Part shown: piece after piece, positions 44,075 through 55,600 of the stretch
How the letters are laid out: every line of letters starts with the position of its first letter
Numbering within the stretch: position 1 is the stretch's first letter
Origin: Varibaculum cambriense
Lineage (GTDB): Bacteria > Actinomycetota > Actinomycetes > Actinomycetales > Actinomycetaceae
Direction: 5' to 3'
Assembly: GCF_002848005.1 (NCBI RefSeq)
Contig: NZ_PKHX01000002.1
Span: forward strand, 248,001 to 312,000
DNA: 64,000 nucleotides
The notes under the pieces: generated by a model
Databases searched by the model: none
Told to the model about the DNA's origin: nothing
Seen by the model: the letters and a program-made list of their open reading frames with translations, nothing else
Position numbers and translations under genes: made by a program

Positions 44075-45108
44075 GCCGCAGCCGCCAAAATATTTTGAAG
44101 TAGCTGTGCCAGCCTGGTTTGCAAACTTATCGGCCACAAAGTACCCAAGCCTTGATCTTGCAGCCGTTTTAGTTCCCGGTAATGCGGCACGAAATATCTT
44201 TGATTACCACAGTTAGCGGGAACAATTCTGGCAGGGACGCGATTGCTTACTATCGGTATCCGCTGGCGGCGTAGTTGTAGCAGCAGCTGCCGATTAACCG
44301 CCGCCTGCGGGTAATCCCTGACTACCAATGTTTGCCCGGATAAAGCGTTCAGGTCTTCTATAGAATCGAGCAGCCCCCAATCAATGACTACCAGCGAAAA
44401 TGCGCGAACCAACAAAGAAAAAAGGTGGGAAGTAGGGATGGGATTGGTGCGGTGAAGCTGGAGAAAACGCGTATTTTGTGCCACGGGTAGGATTTCCCGT
44501 AAGCGGGAAACCAGCAGGTCTGCCTGCAGATCACGAGAGGAAAAGCTGCTAACAGCGGGAAAACCTAGTTTGCGCATCCCCGGCGAATATCGGCGCGAAA
44601 GCGAGTCGGGGAGGGGACAACTGGCATCTACAAAAACCGAATCCTTAGCCCTATTTGCCAGTCCAAAAGCAATGGTGGAGGTGCCGCTTTTCGGCTGTAA
44701 TCCGAAAACATTGAGGATGCGTCCTCGCGGCGGATAGCAGTACTGATCGACCTGCGAGAGAAAAGCTCCAACCTGGGAAGGAAGCTGAAAAATCCCGGGA
44801 GGTTGTCGGACGCCTCCAATTAGGGAACAGTTACCCCGAGACAGGGGCGGCGAGCCGGGAGAAAAATCTGCGCGGACTATGGGAAGGGGGAAGGGTAACC
44901 AATTTAAATGGGCTCTAGCAGGACAGATAATCACACTTAAGCTGGCGGCAGAAGGTGACAGACGGGTGGTGAAATGGATACCAGCAACTCCGAGGATCTG
45001 GGACAGGAATTGTAACTGTCCGGGGCTAAATTCCCACAGCAGGCAGGTGGGATTTGCGCGGGCAGCTACTTCCCTGGCGGGCACGGGGGTTTGTAGAACT
45101 TTTGGCAC
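44071..45108 (-). CDS. Septum site-determining-like / CpaE-type Tad protein (Ssd)
   Basis: 345 residues from GTG 45108, preceded by AGGAG with good spacing; upstream starts (TTG 45174) have no ribosome site. Resembles the CpaE/Ssd proteins that precede tadA in actinobacterial Tad operons: an N-terminal receiver-like region and a MinD/ParA-like C-terminal domain with ILNVFGLQPKSGTSTIAFGLA in the position of the ATP loop, followed by DSVFVDASCPLPDSLS and LVVIDWGLLDS. The loop PKSGTST is a degenerate form of the deviant Walker A (usual GGxGxST), so ATP binding may be lost. Confidence 0.75.
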   Translation of the reverse strand: MPKVLQTPVPAREVAARANPTCLLWEFSPGQLQFLSQILGVAGIHFTTRLSPSAASLSVIICPARAHLNWLPFPLPIVRADFSPGSPPLSRGNCSLIGGVRQPPGIFQLPSQVGAFLSQVDQYCYPPRGRILNVFGLQPKSGTSTIAFGLANRAKDSVFVDASCPLPDSLSRRYSPGMRKLGFPAVSSFSSRDLQADLLVSRLREILPVAQNTRFLQLHRTNPIPTSHLFSLLVRAFSLVVIDWGLLDSIEDLNALSGQTLVVRDYPQAAVNRQLLLQLRRQRIPIVSNRVPARIVPANCGNQRYFVPHYRELKRLQDQGLGTLWPISLQTRLAQLLQNILAAAA

Positions 45109-45359
45109 GGCCGGCTCCTGCGGTTTGTTTACGAGATCAAACCTAGATTTATTAATAGGGCGCAGGGGAGACAAATATAAAAACTGCTTGCCTAGGACGC
45201 CGGAGAGCTATCTGTCCTTGGGGACAAACTGGAGTTGGTGTCACGGGAAGTGCCAAATTCCTGAAGTTGGAATCCTGGTGGTCGCACCAAACAGGGAGTC
45301 CAAGATTTTTCGGTCTAGATCAGACAGGGAAACTACCGGTGCTCGAATCGGATATGAGT

Positions 45360-46124
45360 CTATTTACCGCGGCGCTTACGCGAATGCTTGGAACGGCGTC
45401 CGGAAGAGGAGCCCCCCAAATCCAAATAGCTCAAAATGCGGAGGAATAAATTGCGGCAGGCTCCAGCGATGATTTTCCCAGCTTGCGTTAGCTTGCCCCA
45501 AATGGGGGCGATACGCGGATGTTTGCGGAAAGCCACCAACGCCACTATTAGGGCTACCAGGATAACTAAAAACCCGATCCCCCATTTTTGGTTAATAGTT
45601 ATCCCCGGGTGGTCTTGTCCGCGCACTTCGAAACCTTTAACCAGAGCTTGGGGAGTTGTCCAGGTGACGGTGTTGCCTTCAGCTTTCGCCCCAGAATAGG
45701 CATCGGTTTTCAGCACCGGACCGGGGAACGTGATTGTCAGGCGAAATTGGTCGGTTTGGGCATCCAGAAAATCTAGGCTTTGCACCGGAGCGAGTTTAAC
45801 CACGTAGCTGTCACCAATATGTTTAATGGTCACAAAGGGTTTCTTGGCCTGCGAAATATGCTGCGCTTTCACCGTGATTGTACAGTCTGAAACTTGATCG
45901 GTGGATTTGTCCTTAATCGCGACTTGTGCAGTTTTTAGGTAGTTCTCTATCCCCGGAATTTGGTCCTTACACTTAATATCTTGCGCGGTTCGGGGCTGGG
46001 TTAAATGAGTACTAAACGAATAGGTGTCGTTCTCGTAAATCTGCATTTGAGTGCTTGCTTCACACCCGGAAAGCAACAGCGCACAGGGAAGTAGAATTAG
46101 AGCTAAAAGTCGTTTACCTTTCAC
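45360..46124 (-). CDS. LppM-like lipoprotein with a C-terminal membrane anchor
   Basis: 254 residues. Signal peptide with lipobox LSGC (Cys21). A central beta-rich domain (TDQFRLTITFPGPVLKTDAYSG and NTVTWTTPQALVKGF) matches the LppM family, whose mycobacterial member is lipid-binding and affects phagosome arrest. A transmembrane segment (about 188-204, FLVILVALIVALVAF) and a very basic tail rich in Lys/Arg/Ser follow. GTG 46124 has AAGGAGG upstream. The 293-base gap to pckG holds no further gene. Confidence 0.75.
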   Translation of the reverse strand: MKGKRLLALILLPCALLLSGCEASTQMQIYENDTYSFSTHLTQPRTAQDIKCKDQIPGIENYLKTAQVAIKDKSTDQVSDCTITVKAQHISQAKKPFVTIKHIGDSYVVKLAPVQSLDFLDAQTDQFRLTITFPGPVLKTDAYSGAKAEGNTVTWTTPQALVKGFEVRGQDHPGITINQKWGIGFLVILVALIVALVAFRKHPRIAPIWGKLTQAGKIIAGACRNLFLRILSYLDLGGSSSGRRSKHSRKRRGK

Positions 46125-46417
46125 CCTCGCTACCTCCTTGAGTGACGGTTCTAAACCCAGCCATCGCGTTACCGTTACTTTTAATCATACTGTAAAGAAT
46201 TATTTATGCCGACGGTAAAAATTTCACTTCCCCCCTTTAAAAACTAATCGGGAAGGTGTCCTACGGCCTAAAGTTCTGCTCAATATGAGCCAGGTCATAG
46301 TAATTTCCGGAAAGTTTTAGATGCTCGCGGTAGAGAATGCGGCAAGGATGAAGGACAATGGAAGAGCAAGAGCAACTAAGTGTTGCCGTGTCGAGTGCCG
46401 CAGGAGGCAAGAGATAA

Positions 46418-48247
46418 ATGACAGTGACCGAGAAAGACGTGCTAGCTGCCGCCCCGAAGAACGCGCCGAAAGAGGTCGTTGATTGGGTAATTAAAGTTGC
46501 AGAACTGGCGAAGCCGAAAGCGATTGAATTTTGCGACGGTTCCGAAGAAGAATGGACTCGCCTAACCGATCTCATGGTAGAAACCGGGATGTTCACCCGG
46601 TTGAATCCTGAGAAGCGTCCTAATTCCTTCCTAGCTCGCTCGCTACCCTCCGATGTGGCGCGCGTAGAATCGCGTACTTTCATTTGCTGCGAAAAAGAAG
46701 AGGACGCTGGCCCCACCAACAACTGGGCAGATCCCAAGCAGATGCGCGAGACCCTGCATGGAAAGTTTGACGGCGCTATGGCTGGCCGCACCATGTATGT
46801 GATCCCCTTCTCTATGGGACCGCTGGGTGGCCCGATTTCTCAGCTGGGCATCGAGCTCAGTGACTCTCCCTATGTGGTCTGCAATATGCGGATCATGACC
46901 CGCATGGGTGCCAAGGCGATGGATCTCATCAACGAGGGACGTCCCTGGGTTCCGGCGGTTCACTCCGTAGGTAAACCGCTGGCTGAGGGCGAGACTGACG
47001 AAGCCTGGCCTTGCAATGACGAAAAGTACATCACCCACTTCCCCGAAACCAACGAAATTTGGTCCTTCGGTTCCGGTTACGGCGGGAACGCCCTGCTGGG
47101 CAAGAAGTGCTACGCGCTGCGTATTGCCTCCACCATGGCTCGCCGTGACGGCTGGATGGCAGAGCACATGCTGATTCTGCGTCTAACTGATGAAAAGAGT
47201 GGCGAACAGTACCACGTGACCGCCGCCTTCCCGTCCGCCTGTGGCAAGACCAACTTGGCTATGCTGCAGCCGACCATCCCCGGCTACAAAGTCGAAACCG
47301 TTGGTGACGACATTGCCTGGATGCGTCCGGGCGAGGACGGCACCCTGCGCGCCATTAACCCCGAGGCCGGATTCTTCGGAGTTGCCCCGGGAACCTCTTA
47401 CGAGACTAACCCGATGGCGATGGAGACCATGAAGGAAAACTCCATCTTCACCAACGTAGCTTTGACTGATGACGGCGATGTCTGGTGGGAAGGCATTGAT
47501 GGAGACACCCCCGATCACCTGATCGATTGGCATGGCAATGACTGGACTCCGGAATCTGGCGAAAAGGCCGCTCACCCGAACTCCCGTTTCACCACTCCGG
47601 CTGCGCAGTGCCCGATTGTTTGCCCCGATTGGGAAGCTCCCGAGGGCGTTCCGGTCACCGCGATCCTCTTCGGCGGACGCCGCGCCACCAACGTTCCGTT
47701 GGTAGCCGAGCAGTATTCCCCGGCACACGGCGTGTTCATTGGGGCGTCCGTAGCCTCCGAGCAGACCGCTGCTGCTGAAGGCGCTGTGGGCTCCCTACGT
47801 CACGACCCCTTCGCTATGCTGCCCTTCTGTGGTTACAACATGGCTGACTACTGGGGTCACTGGCTAGAAATGCAAGAAAAGGTGGGCGACAAGTTCCCGC
47901 GGATTTACCAGGTTAACTGGTTCCGTAAGGACGAGGACGGCAGCTTCATTTGGCCGGGCTATGGCGACAACGCTCGCGTTCTGGATTGGATCGTGCGCCG
48001 CGCCTCCGGCAAGGTTGACGCCATTGAGGGTCCGACCGGCTACTACCCCAAGTTCGAGGACTTCAACCTGGAAGGCACCGGTATGGGTCGGGAAGAATGG
48101 GACAAGATGTTCGCCATCGATCCCGATGCCTGGTTGGCCGAAACCGAAGATACCGAGAAGTACTTCTCGCAGTTCGGTGACAAGCTTCCGAAGGCCATCT
48201 CTGACGAACTCGCTAAGCTGCGTGAGCGTCTACAGGCACTGAAGTAA
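46418..48247 (+). CDS. pckG: Phosphoenolpyruvate carboxykinase (GTP)
   Basis: 609 residues, the normal GTP-type length. Interconverts oxaloacetate and phosphoenolpyruvate in gluconeogenesis or anaplerosis. Blocks: [21 protein letters not shown] (substrate site), the [16 protein letters not shown] region, [12 protein letters not shown] with the reactive Cys in the kinase-1a loop, DDIAWM kinase 2, and the guanine-binding [22 protein letters not shown] 46418 has AGGAGG upstream. A strong terminator follows. It stands alone; the IS30 element lies just beyond. Confidence 0.97.
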   Translation: MTVTEKDVLAAAPKNAPKEVVDWVIKVAELAKPKAIEFCDGSEEEWTRLTDLMVETGMFTRLNPEKRPNSFLARSLPSDVARVESRTFICCEKEEDAGPTNNWADPKQMRETLHGKFDGAMAGRTMYVIPFSMGPLGGPISQLGIELSDSPYVVCNMRIMTRMGAKAMDLINEGRPWVPAVHSVGKPLAEGETDEAWPCNDEKYITHFPETNEIWSFGSGYGGNALLGKKCYALRIASTMARRDGWMAEHMLILRLTDEKSGEQYHVTAAFPSACGKTNLAMLQPTIPGYKVETVGDDIAWMRPGEDGTLRAINPEAGFFGVAPGTSYETNPMAMETMKENSIFTNVALTDDGDVWWEGIDGDTPDHLIDWHGNDWTPESGEKAAHPNSRFTTPAAQCPIVCPDWEAPEGVPVTAILFGGRRATNVPLVAEQYSPAHGVFIGASVASEQTAAAEGAVGSLRHDPFAMLPFCGYNMADYWGHWLEMQEKVGDKFPRIYQVNWFRKDEDGSFIWPGYGDNARVLDWIVRRASGKVDAIEGPTGYYPKFEDFNLEGTGMGREEWDKMFAIDPDAWLAETEDTEKYFSQFGDKLPKAISDELAKLRERLQALK

Positions 48248-48294
48248 CCACCTAACGGAGAGTTACCTCTTTCCTTTTTATAAAACAAGAGGAA

Positions 48295-48329
48295 GGCGGC
48301 CGGAAACGAAAGTTTCCGGCCGCCTTTTT
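48295..48329 (+). terminator. pckG terminator
   Basis: GGCGGCCGGAAAC (48295-48307) and GTTTCCGGCCGCC (48312-48324) form a 13-bp perfect stem with a GAAA tetraloop, followed by TTTTT. A textbook intrinsic terminator 47 bases past the pckG stop. Confidence 0.95.
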
Positions 48330-48385
48330 CATGCCCCTTTGTATTGTTGATTTCTAGGTGTCACCCTCTGCCCATCCTCGGTGGA

Positions 48386-48404
48386 TTCTAGGGGTGGTTG
48401 CAAC
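48386..48404 (+). repeat. IS30 left inverted repeat
   Basis: TTCTAGGGGTGGTTGCAAC. Pairs with the right repeat with a single mismatch; the true outer end may extend two or three bases further. Confidence 0.8.
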
Positions 48405-48415
48405 GGTTGGTGGTT

Positions 48416-49642
48416 TTAGGCAAGCAGTTTGAGGATCCGCTCGCTGGGTTTATCGTATTCTAACGTCTTGCGTGGTCGATCGTTTAGCTCTTCTGCGACT
48501 GCGTCAAGATATTCTTCTGGGTACTGGGACAGGTCGGTAGCTTTTGGGAAGTACTGTCTTAGCAAACCATTGGTGTTCTCGTTTGTGCCTCGTTGCCAAG
48601 GAGAATGAGGGTCACAGAAGAAAACATCCATATCTAGCGAGGTAGTGATTTTCTTGTGCAGCGCCATTTCAGATCCCTGATCCCAGGTAAGAGAGTTACG
48701 TAGTAGTTTTGGAAGTCCTTGCATCTTTTTCACGATTGCTTCTTGAACGCTGCCGGCATCATGGTGATTAGGAAGATACAGCAAAATCGTGAACCGGGTT
48801 TTACGCTCCACCAACGTGCCAATCGCGGACTTATTACCGGCACCGCATATCAAATCCCCTTCCCAGTGTCCTGGGACGATCCGCTCATCCACCTGTGCTG
48901 GGCGGTCAGCAATCATTGTCATAGGGTCTTTAAAACGGGGTGTGCGCTGCTGGGGTTGTTTATGCGGTTTACGCCTGACTCGTCCTGTACGCAGCATCTT
49001 TTTAACCTCTAGCTTTAACTGTCCACGGGCATGAACATAGATCGCTTGGTAAATGGTTTCTACACACATATTCATTGCCGGGTTATCAGGATATTTTTTC
49101 TTCAGCCACCCGCTAATTTGCTCCGGGCTCCAGTGTTTCTTTAACCCGTCCTCCACCAGTTGAAACAATAGCGCACTACGGTTAATCTTAGCTGGCTTAG
49201 GTCTTTTCCTGGCTTGTGCTACTTGCTGGTCAGCGTGATATGGCTGATAGTCCCCTGTTAGAGGGCTGCGATGTTTATTTATCTCGCGGCTGATCGTTGA
49301 GGGCGCCCTGCCTAACTCTGCGGCAATCGCGCGAATACTTTTACCTGCATGAAGTCTATCGGCGATAATGATGCGTTCTTGCAGGCCTAGATAGTATGGT
49401 CCAGCATTTTCAGGGATCTCCATTTTTGCACAGTACCAGGCAACGCTAGCCTTTTCGTTACGCCCGCTCGAGCGAGTACGTCCATTACGCCATACTTTCC
49501 CGGTACGTTTGGAAACGCCCACTGCCTTGGCTGCTTGCGTAAAATTCAGTCCCTGACGCAAAAGCTCTACATAATGCTCACGCCGAGCAGCACACATCTT
49601 TGAACGGGACGGGTAAACAACACCCGCATACTCATACAACAC
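48416..49642 (-). CDS. IS30-family transposase
   Basis: 408 residues, undamaged. N-terminal helix-turn-helix regions: one near 25-50 (LNFTQAAKAVGVSKRTGKVW) and the IS30-type one near 88-125 (LQERIIIADRLHAGKSIRAI, then APSTISREINKHR). DDE catalytic triad: Asp263 in GHWEGDLI, Asp321 in LTWDQGSEM and Glu355 in RGTNENTNG, which continues into the family LLRQYFPKATD. GTG start, with GAAAGGA 10 bases upstream. All catalytic residues are kept, so the element may still be mobile. Confidence 0.95.
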   Translation of the reverse strand: MLYEYAGVVYPSRSKMCAARREHYVELLRQGLNFTQAAKAVGVSKRTGKVWRNGRTRSSGRNEKASVAWYCAKMEIPENAGPYYLGLQERIIIADRLHAGKSIRAIAAELGRAPSTISREINKHRSPLTGDYQPYHADQQVAQARKRPKPAKINRSALLFQLVEDGLKKHWSPEQISGWLKKKYPDNPAMNMCVETIYQAIYVHARGQLKLEVKKMLRTGRVRRKPHKQPQQRTPRFKDPMTMIADRPAQVDERIVPGHWEGDLICGAGNKSAIGTLVERKTRFTILLYLPNHHDAGSVQEAIVKKMQGLPKLLRNSLTWDQGSEMALHKKITTSLDMDVFFCDPHSPWQRGTNENTNGLLRQYFPKATDLSQYPEEYLDAVAEELNDRPRKTLEYDKPSERILKLLA

Positions 49643-49668
49643 CGTTGAAACATCCTTTCAAACTCGGT

Positions 49669-49687
49669 GTTGCAACCACCACTAGAA
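49669..49687 (-). repeat. IS30 right inverted repeat
   Basis: GTTGCAACCACCACTAGAA, the inverted copy of the left repeat with one mismatch, located upstream of the transposase start. Confidence 0.8.
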
Positions 49688-49722
49688 CCTAAGGTGTCTA
49701 ATTTTTAAGACAGGAGTGGAAG

Positions 49723-50388
49723 ATGCTTAAATCCGTAGCAGTATTGGACGAGCAACCGGCAATCGGCCTCGGGATTCGTGACGTGGTTCTAGCGGAGACC
49801 GCCCTGAACTTTTTAGGTAGTTTCAACACCTTAAATGAGTTTTTACATAGTTTTCCGGAAGAAAAATCAGATAAAAATTCCTCGATTGCGGTGGTGTTGG
49901 CGGGTAAATTGGCTGATGATTCCCAGCTTCTCGATAACCTAGATAAACTATGTGCCCGAGGTTTTACCGTGCTGCCCTATCTGCAATCCGAGGAAGTCTC
50001 TTTGATCCCCGCAGTCAGCAAGCGCCGCTGCTGCAACCAGACGATTTTCAAAAGTGAACCGCTAGACCGCTTAATCACTGCCCTCTGCTATGCCCACGGG
50101 GAGGAAACCGGCGAGTCCAGCCGCAGGGAAGACGAAGTTCCAATTTCACCCCACCCTAAGGCTTTACTGCTTAGCCCTAATGAACTGCGAGTATTAGAAC
50201 TCTACGGCTTTCGCGGGATGCCAGCCAAAACGGTTGCCCGTCAGCTGGGGCTCACCACCAACACGGTGAACACCTACGTACAGCGCATTAGACGCGCCTA
50301 TGCCGCCCAAGGCAGACCAGCGTCTTCACGCCTGGAACTCTATCACCGCTTTAAGGAAGACTTTCCCGATTTATTGCGGAAGCCATGA
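49723..50388 (+). CDS. LuxR-family regulator with a degenerate receiver domain
   Basis: 221 residues with a GGAGTGGAAG site before the ATG. The C-terminal half is a LuxR/GerE helix-turn-helix (LSPNELRVLELYGFRGMPAK, then QLGLTTNTVNTYVQRIRRAY). The N-terminal ~130 residues keep the receiver outline (VAVLDEQPAIGLGIRD), but the strand that should end in the phospho-acceptor Asp reads IAVVLAGKLADD, with no Asp at the expected place, so phosphorylation is unlikely. A short Arg-Cys-Cys stretch (RRCCNQT) lies near 105. No kinase gene is adjacent. The insertion sequence ends 36 bases upstream, so its promoter may be disturbed or supplied by the element. Confidence 0.75.
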   Translation: MLKSVAVLDEQPAIGLGIRDVVLAETALNFLGSFNTLNEFLHSFPEEKSDKNSSIAVVLAGKLADDSQLLDNLDKLCARGFTVLPYLQSEEVSLIPAVSKRRCCNQTIFKSEPLDRLITALCYAHGEETGESSRREDEVPISPHPKALLLSPNELRVLELYGFRGMPAKTVARQLGLTTNTVNTYVQRIRRAYAAQGRPASSRLELYHRFKEDFPDLLRKP

Positions 50389-50447
50389 CCTTATGGAGGT
50401 ATTTGCTAGCCCGGCCAACGCAACCAGCGAATAGTTCGGACACCTAG

Positions 50448-50486
50448 AAGGGGTGGGGACGAAACTAAGTTTCGTCCCCACCCCTT
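50448..50486. terminator. Hairpin terminator shared by the LuxR-type gene and eno
   Basis: AAGGGGTGGGGACGAAAC (50448-50465) and GTTTCGTCCCCACCCCTT (50469-50486) form an 18-bp perfect stem over a three-base loop between two converging genes. Flanking T-runs are weak. Confidence 0.8.
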
Positions 50487-50519
50487 GATGCTTTATTCAG
50501 TTATTACCTGCGTCAGCTA

Positions 50520-51818
<1,299 letters not shown>

Positions 51819-51907
51819 TTATGTTGATGACTTAGTTACAGTCTACTGGAAGCAAAGCGAGTCGGCAGGTTGCAAAAGTCCCTTTCTATGCGGAAAGAAA
51901 AAATTAT

Positions 51908-52612
51908 TTATTTAGCCGGCTGCAGACCTTGCTGCATTTGAGTTTGCAACGCTTGCTCCACCTTGGCAAAGCCCTGCAGTTTCACGCCTGGACCCAGATC
52001 CGGTTCTAAGACCTGTACTCCGGTTGCCGTCGCCAACACCTGAGTTAAGAGGGGATTGGTTTTCAATCCCGCAGCCTGCTTGGCATCCTGTTTTTGAGCA
52101 GCCAGGAGTTTCGGTTGAATTTTCTTCACTAGATCCGGGGATAACTTCCCTTGTTCGCGATCGCTAGACAACTTCTGTAGTCGCCAGAAATCTAGGGTGT
52201 CCGTAGAAAAATCTGCATTCCGCATGCCCGCTTCTTTGCTTCCCTGAGCTAACCAGCGATTAATATCAGCATCGGTATATCCGGGCTGATTCCGTAGTTC
52301 TTCTCGGGCAACCTTCATGGATGCTGTCCACGAGGCAAGGTATTGGGAGGGTATTTCTCCGCGCTCTAGTGAGTCCCAAACGGCTTGAGGATATACTCCG
52401 GTTCCCAACTGATTTTGTACTTCTGTCCGCATTTGCTGCATATAGCTTTCCCGTTGATTATCAGTGGGGGTAGCCGCATTAATCTCGGCTGCTACCTGTT
52501 CGACCGGGAAACTATCTTTCGCCTTTTCAGCGGAAGAACATCCGCTAAGCCCCACCCCTAGCAGGGCGGTGCCGGCGCAAATACCAATAACTCGAAGCAC
52601 TTTGTTATTCAT
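51908..52612 (-). CDS. Lipoprotein, possibly SurA-like
   Basis: 234 residues. Signal peptide with lipobox LSGC (Cys25). The mature part is helical and rich in Gln, Glu and Lys (AEINAATPTDNQRESYMQQM, DINRWLAQGSKEAGM, KVEQALQTQMQQGLQ). In other Actinobacteria a SurA-N-domain lipoprotein often lies between mfd and eno; the helical character and place fit that, but I see no peptidyl-prolyl isomerase (rotamase) domain. An extracytoplasmic chaperone is a reasonable guess only. Confidence 0.6.
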   Translation of the reverse strand: MNNKVLRVIGICAGTALLGVGLSGCSSAEKAKDSFPVEQVAAEINAATPTDNQRESYMQQMRTEVQNQLGTGVYPQAVWDSLERGEIPSQYLASWTASMKVAREELRNQPGYTDADINRWLAQGSKEAGMRNADFSTDTLDFWRLQKLSSDREQGKLSPDLVKKIQPKLLAAQKQDAKQAAGLKTNPLLTQVLATATGVQVLEPDLGPGVKLQGFAKVEQALQTQMQQGLQPAK

Positions 52613-52671
52613 AAGACTGTCTTTCTGAAGCTAATAGCTAGGTTTAGCTTATCAAGAGGGCGCGATCAGCT

Positions 52672-55600
52672 CTATTTTTGTGCGTCCGTTTTTACTTTTC
52701 CAAAAGGAGTAAGTACATTTTGCAGCAATTTAGCCACCCACTGGGCTAAGGGTTCATCATGCAGAGCGCCTTGTCCCAGTTTTTCTCCCTTAGGAGCGGG
52801 CACCAAGATTTGGCGCACCGCCGGTTTAATCACCGTTCCCGGATGCAGCCGCTTGATCCGCAAAATTTGGGAATCCGCCAAACTAATCGGGGAAAAGCGT
52901 ACAAACCTCCCTTGTGCCACGATTTCTTTGATTCCTAGGACGCGTGCCTGCATCCGCAACTTAGCCACCGTAAACAGTAGCTCCACATTTGCCGGGGGTA
53001 CCCCATAGCGGTCGGTCATTTCTTCCCGCACCGCCTGCAACTCGGTTTCTTTACGCACGCTGGAGAGCTTTTGGTACATCTCTAGGCGCAGCCGCTCCGA
53101 ATCCATATATTCGGGGGGAATATGGGCATCGATCGGCAGTTCGATTCGAACCTCGCTGTCTTCTTCTTCCGCTTCTGCGCCCTCTTTGAAACCGCGCACC
53201 GCCTCGGAGACCATCCGAATATACAGGTCAAACCCTACCCCAGCGATGTGTCCGGACTGTTGCCCGCCCAGCAGGTTTCCCGCTCCCCGAATTTCCAGAT
53301 CCTTTTGGGCAACGGCTGTTCCTGCCCCTAAATCGGTATTAGCGGCGATGGTTTGTAAGCGTTCTTGAGCGGTTTCAGTTAGTGGCTTATCGCCTGGATA
53401 GAAGAAGTAGGCGTAGGCGCGTTCCCGCCCGCGCCCTACTCGTCCTCGTAACTGGTGTAGCTGGGAGAGTCCCATCCGATGCGCCCCGGAAACAATCAGG
53501 GTGTTGGCGTTGGAAATATCTAGCCCCGTTTCTACAATCGTGGTGCAAACTAGCACGTCAGCCTGGTGATTCCAGAAATCAACCATTACCTGTTCCAGTT
53601 GCTTTTCATGCATTTTGCCATGCGCCACCGCGATTCTAGCCTCCGGAACCAGTTCGGAAAGATGCGCCGCTACCCGGTCGATGGATTCTACCCGGTTGTG
53701 CACATAGAACACCTGCCCATCGCGCAGTAATTCGCGCCGGATCGCCGCTTTCACCTGTTTGTCCTGGTAAGCACCAACAAAAGTGAGTACCGGGTGGCGT
53801 TCTTCGGGCGGAGTCGACAAAGTCGATAGCTCCCGAATCCCGGTAACTGCCATTTCCAGAGTACGGGGAATCGGAGTAGCCGACATCGAGAGCACGTCCA
53901 CATTGGTGCGCAGGGCTTTCAAAGTTTCTTTATGTTCCACTCCGAAACGTTGCTCTTCGTCGATAATTACCAGCCCCAGGTTCTTAAACCCTACTTCTCC
54001 GGTAATCAAACTATGGGTTCCGATCACCAAATCTATTTCGCCGCCGCGTAGCTGGTCTTTGAGTTCTCGCGCCTCGGCCGGGGTGGAAAAACGCGATAGT
54101 TGCCCGATTTTCACCGGGAAAGACGCGAAACGGTCAGAGAAGGTCTCAAAATGTTGTTTTACTAGCAGTGTGGTCGGCACCAGCAGTGCCACTTGGAACC
54201 CTTCTTGGATAGCTTTGAAGGCCGCGCGCACCGCCACCTCGGTTTTCCCGAACCCCACATCTCCGCTGAGCAGGCGATCCATGGGAGCAGGTTTTTCCAT
54301 ATCTGCCTTGACTTCATCAATGGTGGCAAGCTGATCAGGGGTTTCCTGATACTCGAAGGCATCCTCAAGTTCCTTTTGCCAGGGAGTATCGGGACCAAAA
54401 GCATGACCTGTAGTGGCTTGCCGCGCCGCATAGAGGCGAATAAGTTCCGCCGCGATTTCCCGGGTGGCTTTGCGAGCGCGGTTCTTAGTCTTGGCCCAAT
54501 CGGCTCCCCCCATCTTGTTGAGCTGCGGGGTATCTGAGCCGGCATAACGGGATACCAAATCCAAAGAGTCAGTGGGCACGTAGAGCCGGTCGCCAGCTTG
54601 ACCCCGCCGCGAAGGAGCATATTCCAACACTAGATATTCCCGGGTAACCGCGTCTTGACCTTTACCGATAGTGCGTTTGATCATCTGCACGAAGCGCCCC
54701 ACCCCGTGCTGGGCGTGCACCACATAGTCCCCGGGTTTTAGAGCAAGGGGATCTACGATGGTTTTCCCGCGCCGACTAGCCAGTTTGCGGGGAGCTTGCG
54801 CCAAGCGCGGAGAGCGGCCAGTCAAATCCGCCTCCGCTAATATCAACAACCGGGAGCCTTTCAGGGCGAAACCAGCGGCGATTTTACCGGCGGTAACCAG
54901 TACGCTTCCCTTTTCTATATCCGAGGAGGTAGCTAGGGTTGCTACCGCTTTGGCCGGGAGTCCCGTCTCGGAAAGATTGGACGCAAACCGGCTGGCCAAG
55001 CCGCGTCCCGAACAAGAGACAATCACCTGCCAACCGGCGTTTAGATACTGACTTAAATCTTTAACTGCCTGGTCGATATGACCGCGGTAGCCTTTTGCTG
55101 CCCGTGCTTGCAGACTGCTTTGACCGTTGTAAACATAGGTGGGTCGGGTAGTTTCGCTCAACCCATTTTCTTCTTCGCCACCGCTAAATTCTTCCGTGAA
55201 AGTTCCGGTCTCCGCAGCCGGTTCCTCCTCTTTTTCGGCGGCCAAAATATCCGCGCTAGGTAGACCGGTCAGCTCCCACCAGCCAAGCCCCTTATCGAGA
55301 GCCTCTTGATTGAAATCATTGAGACTTTGGAGGGCGCGGGCAGCTTGGATAGGGATTTTTCCGCCTCCGGCGGCCGCTTGCCAGGCAGCCTGCTCAAACT
55401 CGTGAGAGGTTGCCAGTAAATCTGCGGCGCGGCGGGCTACTTTCCCCGGTTCGTCAATCACGATGGTGGTATCCCCTGGCAACAAGGAAACCACGCTTTG
55501 TAGTCCCGGCGCCAATACCGGGGCTAAAGATTCCATTCCCTGAACCGCGATCCCCTGGCTGATCAGTTCTAACATATCGGCCACGCCTGGTAGGGAGGGT

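Larger units (their letters stand above)
48386..49687 (-). mobile_element. IS30-family insertion sequence, apparently complete
   Basis: About 1.3 kb bounded by imperfect terminal inverted repeats and filled by one intact transposase. The ends are TTCTAGGGGTGGTTGCAAC and the reverse complement of TTCTAGTGGTGGTTGCAAC, one mismatch in 19. No clear target duplication can be seen immediately outside, though both flanks contain AGGTGTC within 30 bases. It sits between the pckG terminator and a regulator gene that starts 36 bases beyond its right end. Confidence 0.85.

Noticed and set aside
47183-47728. Long antisense frame within pckG
   Set aside because: It is a shadow of GC-rich codons of pckG, with no ribosome site and no recognisable motif; similar frames inside rho and mfd were rejected for the same reason.
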